This document shows, piece after piece, positions 1-9,892 of a stretch of 64,000 nt of DNA. Within the stretch, counting starts at the first letter, position 1. Each line of letters starts with the position of its first letter. The DNA comes from CAVQRC01 sp963715045 (GTDB taxonomy: Bacteria > Planctomycetota > Planctomycetia > Pirellulales > Lacipirellulaceae). The stretch spans positions 62,001 through 126,000 of the forward strand of contig CAVQRC010000008.1 of NCBI GenBank assembly GCA_963715045.1, given 5' to 3'. The position numbers and the translations under genes are program-made. The notes under the pieces were generated by a model that was given only the letters and a program-made list of their open reading frames with translations, was not told where the DNA came from and ran no database searches.

Positions 1-2
1 TG

Positions 3-1494
3 CTGCTGCCCGGGTACCGCCAGCGATCCGTGACGAGCCGTTCCGTCGCGACGCAGGGAACGCTGATCGGATTCAACAGTCTGTTGACAATCTGCGTGGT
101 CGGTCTGGTCTTCTGGCAGATTCCGCAACTGCCCCTGATGTCGTATCGCGTGACGATGGCCCAGTCGATCTTGGCCTCGGCGATCGGGCTGGGACTCATG
201 GCCCGCGGACGACTCGAGAGTCTGCTTCGCATGGCGGCCCTGGTCGTCGGAGTCTTGTTCGCCGTGGCGCTCGCCTGGGCATGGCTGCCACCCGACTACC
301 CGGTCGTGTGGCTACATCGTGGTGTGTTGACCGGCGTCGCGCTGGTCGCGATGGGTGGGCTGTACGGCTTCGGAATTGTAAAGCTGATCCGCAACGAAAA
401 CGCCTGGACGCGGGCGGCGGCAGGTTTGGTTCCGCTGCTGGTCGTGCTCGCGGCCGGAAGCCTGTTGGCAGTGGTCGGCGGCGAAGTGGCCGTGTTCTTT
501 GCAGACGGCAAGGTTCCGCTCGAGTGGCCGGCGATTGCGGCCGTTGCGGTCGCCCTGGTGGCTTCGGCAGGCTTCGCGATCGCCGCCGCCACGCTGCCCG
601 GCCGCGACCCGCTCGGACTGTCACCGAAACTCAAAACGGGCTACGTCTATGCGGCCGAAGCGGTGCTCGGATTGTTGTTTGCCGCACATCCGGGTAGCAA
701 TGCCCTGGCTGTTCTCCGGCTGGTTCGCCAACTACTGGACGCTCGTCGTCGTGGCGGTTGCATTCTGCGGCGTCGGACTCAGCGAGTTCTTTCGGCGAAA
801 GCGGGCCGATGTGCTGTCCGAGCCGCTCGAAGTGACCGGTGCCCTGCTGCCGGTTCTGCCGGTGATGGGCTTCTGGCTCGTTCCCGGTGAGATCCAGTTT
901 GCCTGGGTGTTGCTCTCGGTCGCGGCGTTGTACGGAACGTTGGCCGCGATCCGCCAGTCGCTGCTGTACGGTTTCGGAGCGGTCGTCGCCGGCAATCTGA
1001 GCCTGTGGTCGCTGCTGCACGACTGGGAAGGCTTCGGAATCACCGACCATCCGCAGTTGTGGCTGATTCCACCAGCGATCTCGATGCTCGTCGCCGCCTA
1101 CATCAATCGCGAGCGGCTCAGTGAAGCTCAGCTCACGACGATTCGCTACACATCGGCGATCGTGATCTACGTCTCTTCGACAGCCGAGCTGTTCATCCAC
1201 GGCGTCGCCGACTCGCTGATGCTCCCGATCGTGCTGGCCGCCATCTCGATCGCCGGCGTGTTTGCCGGGATCCTCCTCCGCGTGCGGGCGTTTCTGTTCC
1301 TGGGCACCTCGTTCCTGTTCGTATCGCTGTTGTCGATCATCTGGCACGCGGCCGTCGAGCGCGACCACGCCTGGATCTGGTGGGTCTGCGGGATCATCGC
1401 CGGCGTGGCAATCATCGCGATTTTCGCCGTATTTGAAAAACGGCGCGACGATGTGCTGAGGGTCGTGGAGCAAATGAAAGGCTGGGGGGCGTAG
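3..1494 (+). CDS. Multi-pass membrane protein, 5' partial, one frameshift
   Basis: The frame is open to the left edge of the window, so the gene probably begins upstream; a GTG at 30 is only an internal possibility. The product is almost entirely hydrophobic helices joined by short loops, about twelve or more by eye, ending in a charged tail near 1440-1490 (FEKRRDD). The frame switches by one base near 685-695: before it the protein reads ...GLLFAAH, after it ...RVAMPWLFSGWFANYW, and both sides are equally hydrophobic, so they form one protein. I recognise no family with confidence; large polytopic proteins of this kind are common in planctomycetes. It ends 50 nt before the convergent BNR gene. 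Confidence 0.6.
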
Positions 1495-1544
1495 CGGTGG
1501 TACACGACCGTACGAAAAGACCGATTCGGGCGTTGAAGTGGCCG

Positions 1545-2916
1545 CTAGTCCTGCGGATCCGCGCTGCCGCGGTCAATGAGCGCCACGGGCTTCAGATCGT
1601 AGTCGGTGTAGGTCCGCATCTTCCCTCGCAGCCAGAGCACGGCTCGGGAGTGGTGATTCCATTTCGGCACGATCGGCCGCAGGTTGTCGCTGGTAGAATT
1701 GCTCGTCACCGGGGTCCACTGCCAGGTACGGCCGCCGTCCGGTGTGACGCCTTGGAAGATCTCGTGGTGCCGCTGACCGTCGGCCACACTCACGAGCGGT
1801 TCGCCCGTCAATGGATCGGAATTCGTAGAGATGAACACCGTGCTGGTGTCGTCGGGGTCGAGGCAGGCGAGACCCGTATAGTCGTCTTCGCCGGGGTACA
1901 GCCGCGTTCCGGCATACGCGATCTCGCAGTCACTCCAACCATCCTCAGTCCAGGCGGCGTACCGGTAGCGATGGTCTTGTCCTGATGAGGGATCGCCTGG
2001 CGGCAAACGCGGGGCGTCCTTCTGCACGCTGTAGACGACAACGGGCTGTCCCGCAGCGTCGAGGTGCACGTCGCAGGGCCAGGCCACATTCTGCTGCATC
2101 TCCGGTGAAGATAAGCGTCCCCAGATCGGGTCGGGCGAGGCCCTCGGCCAGCGGCGCGATTTCCTTGCCGTGACTGTCGTGCAGCATGCCCCCGCGATAG
2201 TAGATGTGGTACAGGCTGTTGTCGTAGTTCCGGGGGTGGCCGTTGGTGTACACGATATGAATCGTATCGATGCCATTCGAGGCGTACTTGACGTACGGCC
2301 GATGCCGCTCCGGACCGGGAACATGGATGAACACGCCACCGTTGTTCCAGGTTCGGCAGTTGTCGTCCGAATAGGCGTACGACGGTTTGAAACTGTTCGC
2401 GTAGCCGCGGTAGAAGTTGAACACCCGATTCTGTTCGGCAGAGAGGCAAAACACGTTGGCGTACGTAATGCTCGAGTCGCCCGTGGGAACGAACTTGTGC
2501 GGCGGGCCCCACACCGTGGGATCGCTCTCTGCGGAGATGCGATACCAGAATGCGTTCGCGCGACCGTGGGTGGCGTATACGGCCAGCAGCCGGTTCCCTG
2601 GCAGTCGCGTAAATGCGGGGGCGTTGTGGTCGTCGGCTCCCAGGCGGTCGTGGAGCTCAATGAGCTGCGAGTCACCGCGATCCAGGTCCAGCACAATGGC
2701 CTGCACGTCGCCCTTGCTGTCCGGTGCGGTGCGGCCCATGGCCACGCAACCGACGACGAGTCTGCCGTCCAGGATCACTGCCCGTTCGTCTTGGAACCAG
2801 CACCATCCCCCGTCGTCTGTCAGCTCAAGGACCTCGGCGGCGAATGCCCGGCACGTGATGCAGAGAAGCAACACGATCATCGGCAGATTGGATTTCAAGC
2901 TGAATCGTGTGCACAT
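1545..2916 (-). CDS. BNR-repeat (sialidase-like propeller) exported protein, one frameshift
   Basis: Probably a secreted BNR_4-type beta-propeller, the fold of sialidases and related glycan-acting proteins. From the ATG at 2916 there is a short basic start, a hydrophobic segment (MIVLLLCITCRAFA) and then the typical opening of this family, DDGGWCWFQDERAVI. Further propeller features follow: DDHNAPAFTRLPG, YSDDNCRTW and, near the end, TPDGGRTWQW (an Asp-box-like turn). The frame shifts once near 2095-2105; the part after it (QQNVAWPCDVHL to the stop at 1545) continues the same family. No sialidase catalytic residues can be assigned, so the substrate is unknown. It lies 66 nt downstream of the GT4 remnant on the same strand. 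Confidence 0.75.
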
Positions 2917-2982
2917 GATGCGGGTCTCCAATCGTCCCAATGCCACGGAGCCCGCACTCCAGGCTCGTCCCATGCACAATAT

Positions 2983-3990
2983 CTACTCGGAGTGTGAGGA
3001 TTTGCTCTCAGGATGAGAGACTCTCAGCACGACTTCTTCATACTGCTTCGCAATTTTGTCCGCGGCAAACTGAGCCGCCCGCTGCGGTCCCGATTCGGCG
3101 AGCCCTCGCCGGCGTGGAGGGTCGTCAACCAATTCTCGGATGGCTGCAGCAAGTGCCTGGGTATTGGCTACCGGAGTGAGGACGCCAAATTTGCCCTCTT
3201 CGAGGATTTCCGCCGGCCCGAAGTCGCAGTCCGTGGAGATGACCGGCGTTCCACATGCAAGTGCCTCGGCCACGACGTGGCCAAAACCCTCATATCGCGA
3301 AGATAGAACGAATAGGTCGGCGGCGCCCATCCAGTTCCAGGGGTTGGCTTGGAATCCTGCGAAGAGCACCCGGTCGGCGATTCCCAAGGTCGTTGCCTGC
3401 GTTCAGAGCGCCTCGCCAAGCGGTCCTTCACCCAAGATCACGAGCTGATGGGGAATCTGCCGGGCCACCTGGGCAAATGCCTCGAGCAGAATGTCAAACC
3501 CCTTTTGCTCGTGCAACCGGCCCACCGCAACCAGATAGGGCTCCGTCACGGGAACAGGCAACGGCTGGGCGGCGAGCCGCGTGATGTGCTCAATGTCGAC
3601 TGGATTGTAAATGATATCGAATCGGTCCTCCGGCAAATCGAACTGTTCAACGAGCCCCTGCTTGACCCCCGCCGAGATTGCTATGATCCGATCAGCGGAG
3701 GAGTAGACGCGTTTGACCCAGCGGAACTTGGCGTCGCCCTGAAGTGATGCGGCGGTATTATTCCCCTCGCGAATGATCCACTTCACCGGGTGCCCGGGAA
3801 GGCAACGGACCGCTCCAAAGGCGACGAAATTCTGATTCTCCACCGTGCTGATGAGCACGTCGGGGCGGTGCTCATTGAGCATTGCCCGGAGCGCGAGGGC
3901 GCTTCGCAATGTCCCGAACCCGGATGCGGGCGCGTAGGCGAGAAGCCGGCGGATGATCGCTACAGCAGTATTCCGCGACGCCAAAGTCAT
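2983..3990 (-). pseudogene. GT4-family glycosyltransferase remnant: N-terminus missing, in-frame TGA
   Basis: Cytoplasmic retaining glycosyltransferase of the GT4 family, normally adding a sugar to a growing glycan. The C-terminal nucleotide-sugar domain is clear: GRLHEQKGFDILLEAF, then SRYEGFGHVVAEALACGTPV with the EX7E motif. Two defects are visible. A TGA at 3403-3405 interrupts one continuous frame between LGEGPLGEAL and TQATTLGIADRVL; the family tolerates many residues here, and CGA (Arg) to TGA is a one-base change. The N-terminal ~75 residues with the usual glycine-rich acceptor domain are absent: the recognisable sequence begins at LRSALALRAMLNEHRPDVL and runs into the pyruvyl transferase upstream. 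The TGA is not at a conserved Cys, so a selenocysteine reading is unlikely. Confidence 0.75.
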
Positions 3991-4966
3991 CCATCAGCGC
4001 CTCGTACTTGTGCGCCCAGCCGATGGCGATTGCCGGTGTCCCGCTCGAAAGTGCGGCGACCAGGGCGTGAAAACGCGACCCGATGAGCAGTTCCGCTCCA
4101 CGAATGAAGCCTTTGATCTTGCGGGGGTCCGCTTCGCGGTAAATCTGCCGCTCCTGCAGCGACGCCCGTGCGGCGATCTCGCGACCGAGCACGATGTCCT
4201 CTTCGCCGCCGTCATGAATTACGAGATACGGACGAATATCGAGCTGATTCAACCGCTGAGCGGCCTCGATCATGGCGTCCATATAGTCACTGCCCCAGGT
4301 GTCTTGAGCCTTGTCGCGCATCCGCATGTTGGGCACCAGGCAGGCATACCGAAAGCCGGGTGTTTCCTCTGCCGCGACTGGCTCGCAAAAGATCGTGATA
4401 TCGGGTGCGATGTCAATCGGCCTACCGGTCTCGTTTATTTTGTTCAGCCAGTCATAAGATTGTGGGTCGCGCACATAGATCTTGCCCACGTGATCGAGAA
4501 TCGGCTGGAACGCCTCAATCGTCTCGCGTTTTTCAAAGGGGCCAAACATCTGCGGCAAGAGCACTGTGGGTTTCCCACGCCGCTCGAAGTGCCGGATCCG
4601 CGCGGTCATCGCCCGCGCGGTCATCGCCCCCCATTTGTCGCCGAACGAGTAGCCCGAAATGTCGACCAGCGCATCGACGTCGCAGCGGCGGGCAATGCCG
4701 TACTGCTGTTCCAGCCACGGCGGGAGCATCCGGCTTGCCAGTCCTGCCGTCCCGATCAAGAAACGGGTCCGCCGGGGGCGACGTGCATCGAGCGAGGGGG
4801 CAAGCGTCAGCAGCCCATATGAGGCGCACTCTCGGTAGGTCGATCGCGTCGCTTCCATCGCGAAACGGGTTGAGGGTTGATATTGCTGCAGCTTCTGGAT
4901 CGCTGTCCAGAGCATCAATTGGGCACCGCGGTTATCAAACCCTCCCCCATGCAACTGAATCAGCAT
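3872..4966 (-). CDS. Polysaccharide pyruvyl transferase family protein, C-terminally truncated
   Basis: Member of the family (PF04230) that transfers pyruvate from phosphoenolpyruvate to sugars in surface polysaccharides. From the ATG at 4966 the protein opens with LIQLHGGGFDNRGAQLML, contains VDISGYSFGDKWG and VLLPQMFGPF, and has the family signature GSRFHALVAALSSGTPAIAIGW followed by HKYEALMDDFG. This ATG was chosen over the upstream frame because it follows the nitroreductase stop with a 7-nt overlap, usual in an operon. After about residue 337 the family sequence stops and the frame runs through DNA that encodes the GT4 protein in another frame, so the normal last ~50-60 residues are missing. 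A deletion or an assembly join at about 3920-3955 would explain both this and the headless GT4. Confidence 0.75.
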   Translation of the reverse strand: MLIQLHGGGFDNRGAQLMLWTAIQKLQQYQPSTRFAMEATRSTYRECASYGLLTLAPSLDARRPRRTRFLIGTAGLASRMLPPWLEQQYGIARRCDVDALVDISGYSFGDKWGAMTARAMTARIRHFERRGKPTVLLPQMFGPFEKRETIEAFQPILDHVGKIYVRDPQSYDWLNKINETGRPIDIAPDITIFCEPVAAEETPGFRYACLVPNMRMRDKAQDTWGSDYMDAMIEAAQRLNQLDIRPYLVIHDGGEEDIVLGREIAARASLQERQIYREADPRKIKGFIRGAELLIGSRFHALVAALSSGTPAIAIGWAHKYEALMDDFGVAEYCCSDHPPASRLRARIRVRDIAKRPRAPGNAQ

Positions 4967-5864
4967 ATCTTGTTGTAACTCCGGATCTCGTCCAGGCTCT
5001 TCTTCTGGGAATAGGGGACTGAGCCGGTCGGGTCGGCGAAGCCGATCGACATACACATGATCGGTCGTTGGTTGGGCGCGAGACCAAGCGCCTGATCCAT
5101 GTTCCGCTCCTGAAACTCGACATCGGGCCAATTGATACAGCAAGAGCTGACGCCTTGCACCTCCAGAGCAAACTGCAGGGCCATGGCTGCAAGGCCGCCA
5201 TCGATGTAGATGACGTGCCGGTCACGTTCGCTGAAGTAGGCGCGAAGGTCGCCCACGATCACGATCAGGCAGGGAAAGTTGTGGGAGAATCCGCTGGTCC
5301 CGCCGGGGATAGCACCACTTCTTTGGCCAATTTGGGATCATCAAACACGCGAAATTCGAAAGGCTGACGGTTGCACGCACTGGGTGAGAGTTTGGCCACC
5401 TCGATCGCTCGGTCGATGACTTCCCGCGGCACTGGTTTGTCCTGGTACCATCGGACACTTCGCCTCCGCCACGCCAGTTGATCCAGATCTTCGATACTGA
5501 CGTTCAGCGGCTCTTCGTCGCGAATCGCGTTGATCTTCCAGGCGACCAGCATGCCGCCGAGGAAGATGACCAGAGCTCCTCCCGCCTGCCATGGTACAAG
5601 CGACGACATGATCCGCCCGATACGCTCCGTATCGCCGCGGGCGTAAGCTTCGGTGAGGAATCGCCCCATTCCAGACGTGAGCACACTTTGCACAACCGGC
5701 ATCAGCAAAGTGAGAGACAACACCACCGGCAGCAGGGCCAGTTCGCTGTCGGGCACGCGATGCACGAGGTACTGAAGCACCCAGCCAAAGACGCCCACCA
5801 TCAACAGTCGCGTAATCAGCGCGCTCGCAGAATTAATCAGCAGCAGTCGTTTACTGATCTGCAC
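4960..5864 (-). pseudogene. Flippase N-terminus joined in frame to nitroreductase C-terminus, frameshifted
   Basis: The first ~110 residues from a GTG at 5864 (VQISKRLLLINSASALITR) are the N-terminal transmembrane part of a polysaccharide flippase (MATE/Wzx-like), with several hydrophobic helices up to VIFLGGMLVAWKI. Near 5530 the same frame changes abruptly into a nitroreductase-like flavoprotein: RRRSVRWYQDKPVPREVI, then LSPSACNRQPFEFRVFD. A one-base shift near 5310 is needed to continue through GGTSGFSHNF, DLRAYFSERDRHVIYIDGG and the end YSQKKSLDEIRS. A flippase is normally ~450 residues and this nitroreductase type normally has a longer N-terminus, so most of the flippase and the head of the nitroreductase are missing. 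It overlaps the pyruvyl transferase start by 7 nt. Confidence 0.65.
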
Positions 5865-6004
5865 TTTAGGGCAAGTCGACCGTTGAGAGCGAAGCGTCTT
5901 TTCTTCATGGCACCTCAGTACTGGCAACCTGTTGGGAGCCGAGTCTCGAGTGATTCTGCAATTATGGCTTACCGTCCAGGTGCACCGGAAGAGGAGATGG
6001 CGCT

Positions 6005-6023
6005 GGAGGCTGGAGGCTGGAGG
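6005..6023. repeat. Short GGAGGCT tandem repeat (2.7 units)
   Basis: Two full 7-bp units GGAGGCT plus GGAGG lie in the gap between the flippase remnant and the sulfatase (5865-6078). The same 7-bp unit occurs nine times at 38111-38173, so it is a dispersed microsatellite-like sequence. I see no other gene in this gap. Confidence 0.85.
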
Positions 6024-6078
6024 GAAACCAGACGGCGACACTTGATTTCGTTTGCTGCTGAAACAAGCCGCATTTGTG

Positions 6079-7929
6079 TTACCGCTCGACGCCGGCGTAG
6101 TAGGCCCCGATCTCGGTTCCGTCCCGAGTGACGAATCGCGTGCTGAGACGTTTCATGGTCTGGTTGAGTTCGACCTGGAATACGACTTCCTCAGCGTCCG
6201 TGGCGACTGGTTGTCTCCACTGGTGGTCGTCAATCCGGAGGATGGCCTCGACGGCGTCGATCGCGCGGCCGGGAGTCGTGCGAATCGCCTTCACGCCCGG
6301 AACATCGGGACCCGGGTCGAGCGGGGCCACGATCGGGCGGCCCAGTTCGCGAGGCCAGCGGCGGACGCGGATCGTGTACTGGCCGTCGGCCGCGACGCGG
6401 ATGTTCCAGAATCCGGTGATGTTTTCGCCTGCGGCTCCGCGGCGGATGTGACCCTGATTCCACGGCGCGCCGCCGCCAGTGATCCAGTCGTGGCTCGTCA
6501 ACCAGGACGGATTCTCTTGCTCCGCTCCAATCACGATCCGGCAGTCGCGGGCGAACGTCGGCTCGAGTTCCGCCCACCACGCTTCATAAAAGGCTTGTAG
6601 TCGAGCGACGACATCCGGATAAGCGGTCGCCACGTCCTGTTGCTGGCCGGGATCAGCCTGAATTTCGTACAGCTGTGTGCGGTTCACGAGTCGCCAGCGA
6701 TCGGTCATCACGGCCGACTGTTTCCACTTGATCGGATCCCTTACGCGTTGCGAATCGGTCACGAGAATTCGGTCGGGCCATTCGGCGGTCGCGGCCTTCG
6801 CGGTCAGCAGCGGCTTCAGGCTGCGACCATCGAAGCGTACATCCGCGGGCGGATCGATGCCGCACAGATCGAGCAGCGTCGGCGCGATGTCGACATGCGC
6901 GGTGATTCTCTCAACGTCGCGTCCTCCTGTGAGTCCGCCGGCGGGCCAGTAGACAAAGAACGGCACGCGATGCCCGCCATCGAACTCGCTGCCCTTGTGG
7001 CCGCGCATGCCCGCGTTGTGGACTTTTCCACCGGCCGCGGTGCCGTTGTCGGTCGTGAAAATAAAGATCGTGTTCTCGGCGAGTCCTCGTTCGCGGAGGA
7101 ACTGCCGCAGCTCGCCCACATTGTGATCGATGTTGGCGATCATGCCGAAGAAGTTGGCAACCGGGACTCCGAGGTCGGCGTACGGCTGACTGAACGCTGT
7201 GGGAGAGTGCATCGGACCATGGGCCGCATTCGTGGCGATGTAGGCCATGAACGGGCGACCTTGCTCCTGCTGAGCTTCGATGAATCGGCGTGCGTCGGCG
7301 AACCACACATCGGTGCAGAACCCGCTCGTCTGAATCGGCTTTCCGCCCGGGCGAAAATAGGTGTCGTCGAAGTAGGCATTGTCCCAGTAGTCCGGCGTCT
7401 GGCCGACGCCGCCGCCACCGTGCCGGAGGACGTGCTCGAAGCCGCGATCCTCGGGCCGAAACGGATAGTTGTCGCCGAGGTGCCACTTGCCGAACATGGC
7501 CGTTGCGTAACCGGCGTCACGGAACATCTGGCCGAGCGTCCGTTCGTCGTGTCGCAGCAGCGATCGGCCCATGATCGTGTGCCACGCGCCGGTACGGTTC
7601 GTCCAGTGGCCGGTCAGCAGGGCGGCCCTGGTCGGGGAGCACGTCGGGGCGACGTGATAGTCGACCAGGCGGATCGATTCCCCGTGCAGCGTGTCGAGGT
7701 GGGGCGTCTTGAGAATCGGATTGCCGTGGCAGCCCAGATCGCCGTAGCCCTGGTCGTCGGTGATGATCAGCACGACGTTGGGCCGCTCGGCCGCTTTCGC
7801 CGCAAGCGACAGCTGCAGGCCACAGCAAATCAGCAGCAGGCACGTGGCCCGCACGAGCGGCCGCCGCGCGAGGCAACCGCTCGGCAGGTGGGTCGCGATG
7901 TCATCGTTCGCGGCAACGCAGGCAACCAC
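6079..7929 (-). CDS. Exported family S1 sulfatase (arylsulfatase-like)
   Basis: Periplasmic or secreted sulfatase expected to hydrolyse sulfate esters on polysaccharides or small substrates. 616 residues from a GTG at 7929, preceded by GAGG 8 nt upstream. A hydrophobic signal segment (residues ~28-47) is followed by RPNVVLIITDDQGYGDLGCH with the calcium-binding Asp pair, and then CSPTRAALLTG: C97 is the cysteine converted to formylglycine and R101 completes CxPxR. FGKWHLG and FTTDNGTAAGG are further active-site blocks. A C-terminal extension of ~150 residues (from about GNWITGG-like sequence near 6500 to the end) resembles an added beta-sandwich domain. It lies 45 nt downstream of the Nramp-like gene on the same strand. 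S1 subfamily and substrate cannot be assigned by eye. Confidence 0.9.
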   Translation of the reverse strand: MVACVAANDDIATHLPSGCLARRPLVRATCLLLICCGLQLSLAAKAAERPNVVLIITDDQGYGDLGCHGNPILKTPHLDTLHGESIRLVDYHVAPTCSPTRAALLTGHWTNRTGAWHTIMGRSLLRHDERTLGQMFRDAGYATAMFGKWHLGDNYPFRPEDRGFEHVLRHGGGGVGQTPDYWDNAYFDDTYFRPGGKPIQTSGFCTDVWFADARRFIEAQQEQGRPFMAYIATNAAHGPMHSPTAFSQPYADLGVPVANFFGMIANIDHNVGELRQFLRERGLAENTIFIFTTDNGTAAGGKVHNAGMRGHKGSEFDGGHRVPFFVYWPAGGLTGGRDVERITAHVDIAPTLLDLCGIDPPADVRFDGRSLKPLLTAKAATAEWPDRILVTDSQRVRDPIKWKQSAVMTDRWRLVNRTQLYEIQADPGQQQDVATAYPDVVARLQAFYEAWWAELEPTFARDCRIVIGAEQENPSWLTSHDWITGGGAPWNQGHIRRGAAGENITGFWNIRVAADGQYTIRVRRWPRELGRPIVAPLDPGPDVPGVKAIRTTPGRAIDAVEAILRIDDHQWRQPVATDAEEVVFQVELNQTMKRLSTRFVTRDGTEIGAYYAGVER

Positions 7930-7974
7930 AGGAGTGACCTCAAAAGAAGGGGGTTCACCGGCTGTCTTGATGAG

Positions 7975-9448
7975 TCAGGTCCCGATCCAGCCGCTCAAAT
8001 CGTGGTACACCTGCATGGCGTAGTCGAAGATCGATTGGATGCCAAGCGCCGTAAGTACCAGGCCGGAAATCGCGGTCAGCGTGACCAGGACCCTGCCCAT
8101 CTGCAAAGGCTTGGGAAGGAACTGGCGATCCGTCCAGATCATCAGGAAACACCACAGGCCGCAGGTAAATACACCGCCGATGATCGCGGCCGGTTCGACG
8201 GTCTTGACGGGGTTCTCCATGATCCACAACAGCGGCAGGGCTCCGCCCGCACAATACACCAGGATCAGGAACCGAAATTTTCGCTCGGGCATCTCGTGAA
8301 TACGACGGCTCAGTGGGCGGAAGCACTCCTCCGCCGTGCGGAGATAGATCTCATACGCCCCGTAAATCGTGCCCCAGAACGCCATGAAAATTCCGATCTG
8401 GTAGAAATACTTCATCGCAGGATGAAACTGCGTGACGAACAGGGCCTGATGTTCCAGCGGCTGGGAACTGCTGGGAATGATCTCCCGGGGGTGCAGCATG
8501 GACGCGCCCAGGACCATGAAGCAGATGGTAAAGATCAGCACGGAAATGAATCCGACGCCGACGTCGATCTTGGCCGGCAGCAACCACCGCTTGCCGCGGC
8601 GGACATTCTCGGCCGACGTGTCGATCGGCAGTTGCGTGCGGTCGTCGTAGCCGTCCCGCGTCTGCAGCAGACCCCACTTCTTTTCGCGATAGCAGCCGAG
8701 GTAGCCGATGTAGTCGTACGTACCTCCACCAATCGCGCCGAGAAACGTCCCGATCGCCACCCAGATCGCTTTATCGGCAACCTCGGGATACTTGTCTTGA
8801 ATCCATGGCGCGTACGGGGGGTCGGGGATCACAGGAAGCAACATCCCCTTGAGCGCCGCGAGCCAGTCCGGATCTGGCAGCGAAACAGGCGGCAAGAATA
8901 CTCAGCAGCAACAGCCCGACGATGAATGTCTGCGCCTTCTCCAGAACGCCGTAGCTCTGCAGCCACGTGAGTGTCACCGCGAGGACGATGCAGATCGTGC
9001 CCGAGAGGCGCGCGTAAAACAGCAATTCCTGTTCGCTGCCAGTCACCCCCAGAATCCAGTTGATCGTCTTGCCGATGAACAGTGGCAGGCCGGCCAGCCA
9101 GAAGGGAAAGCACAGGATGCTGATGATGCCGATCGTCCACGGCACCCAGTTTTTCGGACCGGGCAATTTCCCCCAGTGCGTCATCGGGTGCTCGCCCGTC
9201 AACGTCATGTGACGCGCAGCCGTGTAGACCTGAATCCCTTTCATCAAGGCGCTGGCCACGAAGCACCACAGCAGTGTGTACCCAAAGATGGCACCACCCC
9301 GCGAGGCGAAAAACGTTTCGCCCGATCCGATGGTTACCGAGGCCATGATCGCACCCGCCCCGAAATACTTGAGGGAACGCCATTGGAGGCCTCGCCGCAG
9401 GTCTTCGGTCAATTCCGGGTAACGAATCAGGTCATCGGCCACGGGCAT
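7975..9448 (-). CDS. Nramp-like polytopic metal-ion carrier, non-canonical motifs, one frameshift
   Basis: Inner-membrane carrier resembling the Nramp (divalent metal/H+) family, with about eleven hydrophobic helices over ~490 residues. The N-terminal helix reads FGAGAIMASVTIGSGETFFA, where classical Nramp proteins have DPGN, and the sixth-helix MPHN motif is not seen; the matching region reads FLGAIGGGTYDYIGYLGCY. It therefore belongs to a divergent branch and its ion is uncertain (Mg2+, as in Nramp-related transporters, is one option). The frame changes by one base near 8885-8890, joining ...LLLLSILAAC to VSLPDPDWLAALKGML. It probably forms a transcription unit with the sulfatase downstream. 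Confidence 0.75.
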
Positions 9449-9892
9449 ATTCCGGCTTTTTTACAGCGAGAATCATGAAACGCCTGGCAGCATCATGAAT
9501 TGCTTCGAAGAGAGGATTGCCCACTCTAGCGGATTGGCCTCTGAAGAGCAAAGTCGCGTTGCGGCGGGCGCAACAAAGAAACGCATGGCCGCAGGTGCCG
9601 ATGAAGACGGGGTGCCCGATGTCGGCACCCTGATCGCGTGAGGACCGCAGTTTGCACGTCGCGGTCTCATTCTCTTGGAGCGGATACGGAAACACCGTTC
9701 GAGTCGCTACAATGGCCCGACCATCCTCGCAGGGCACAAACGGGCACGAGGCATCTTTGGCACTTCGAGCCTCAAAGAGCCGATCCCCAAATTGGCTTCA
9801 GCGACCGAATTCCCCGGCCGTGGGACATGTTCAATTGAGTTTCGGGATAGATACATCAGTTCGAGAAAACCGTACAGGAGCATCGGTACACC
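9449..9892. other. Intergenic region between divergent genes
   Basis: About 440 bp between the Nramp-like gene (minus) and the RidA-family gene (plus). Short open frames occur but lack coding character or family resemblance. It must hold the promoters of both genes; I see no convincing -35/-10 pair, repeat or stable hairpin. Confidence 0.5.

Noticed and set aside
3403..3405. Selenocysteine codon in the GT4 gene
   Set aside because: No Cys is expected at this position and no SECIS-like hairpin follows; a nonsense change or error is simpler.
6640..8925. Very long open frame on the plus strand (761 residues) opposite the sulfatase and Nramp-like genes
   Set aside because: It is antisense to two clearly recognisable genes, rich in Arg/Gly/His as expected for a GC-rich shadow frame, and shows no domain.
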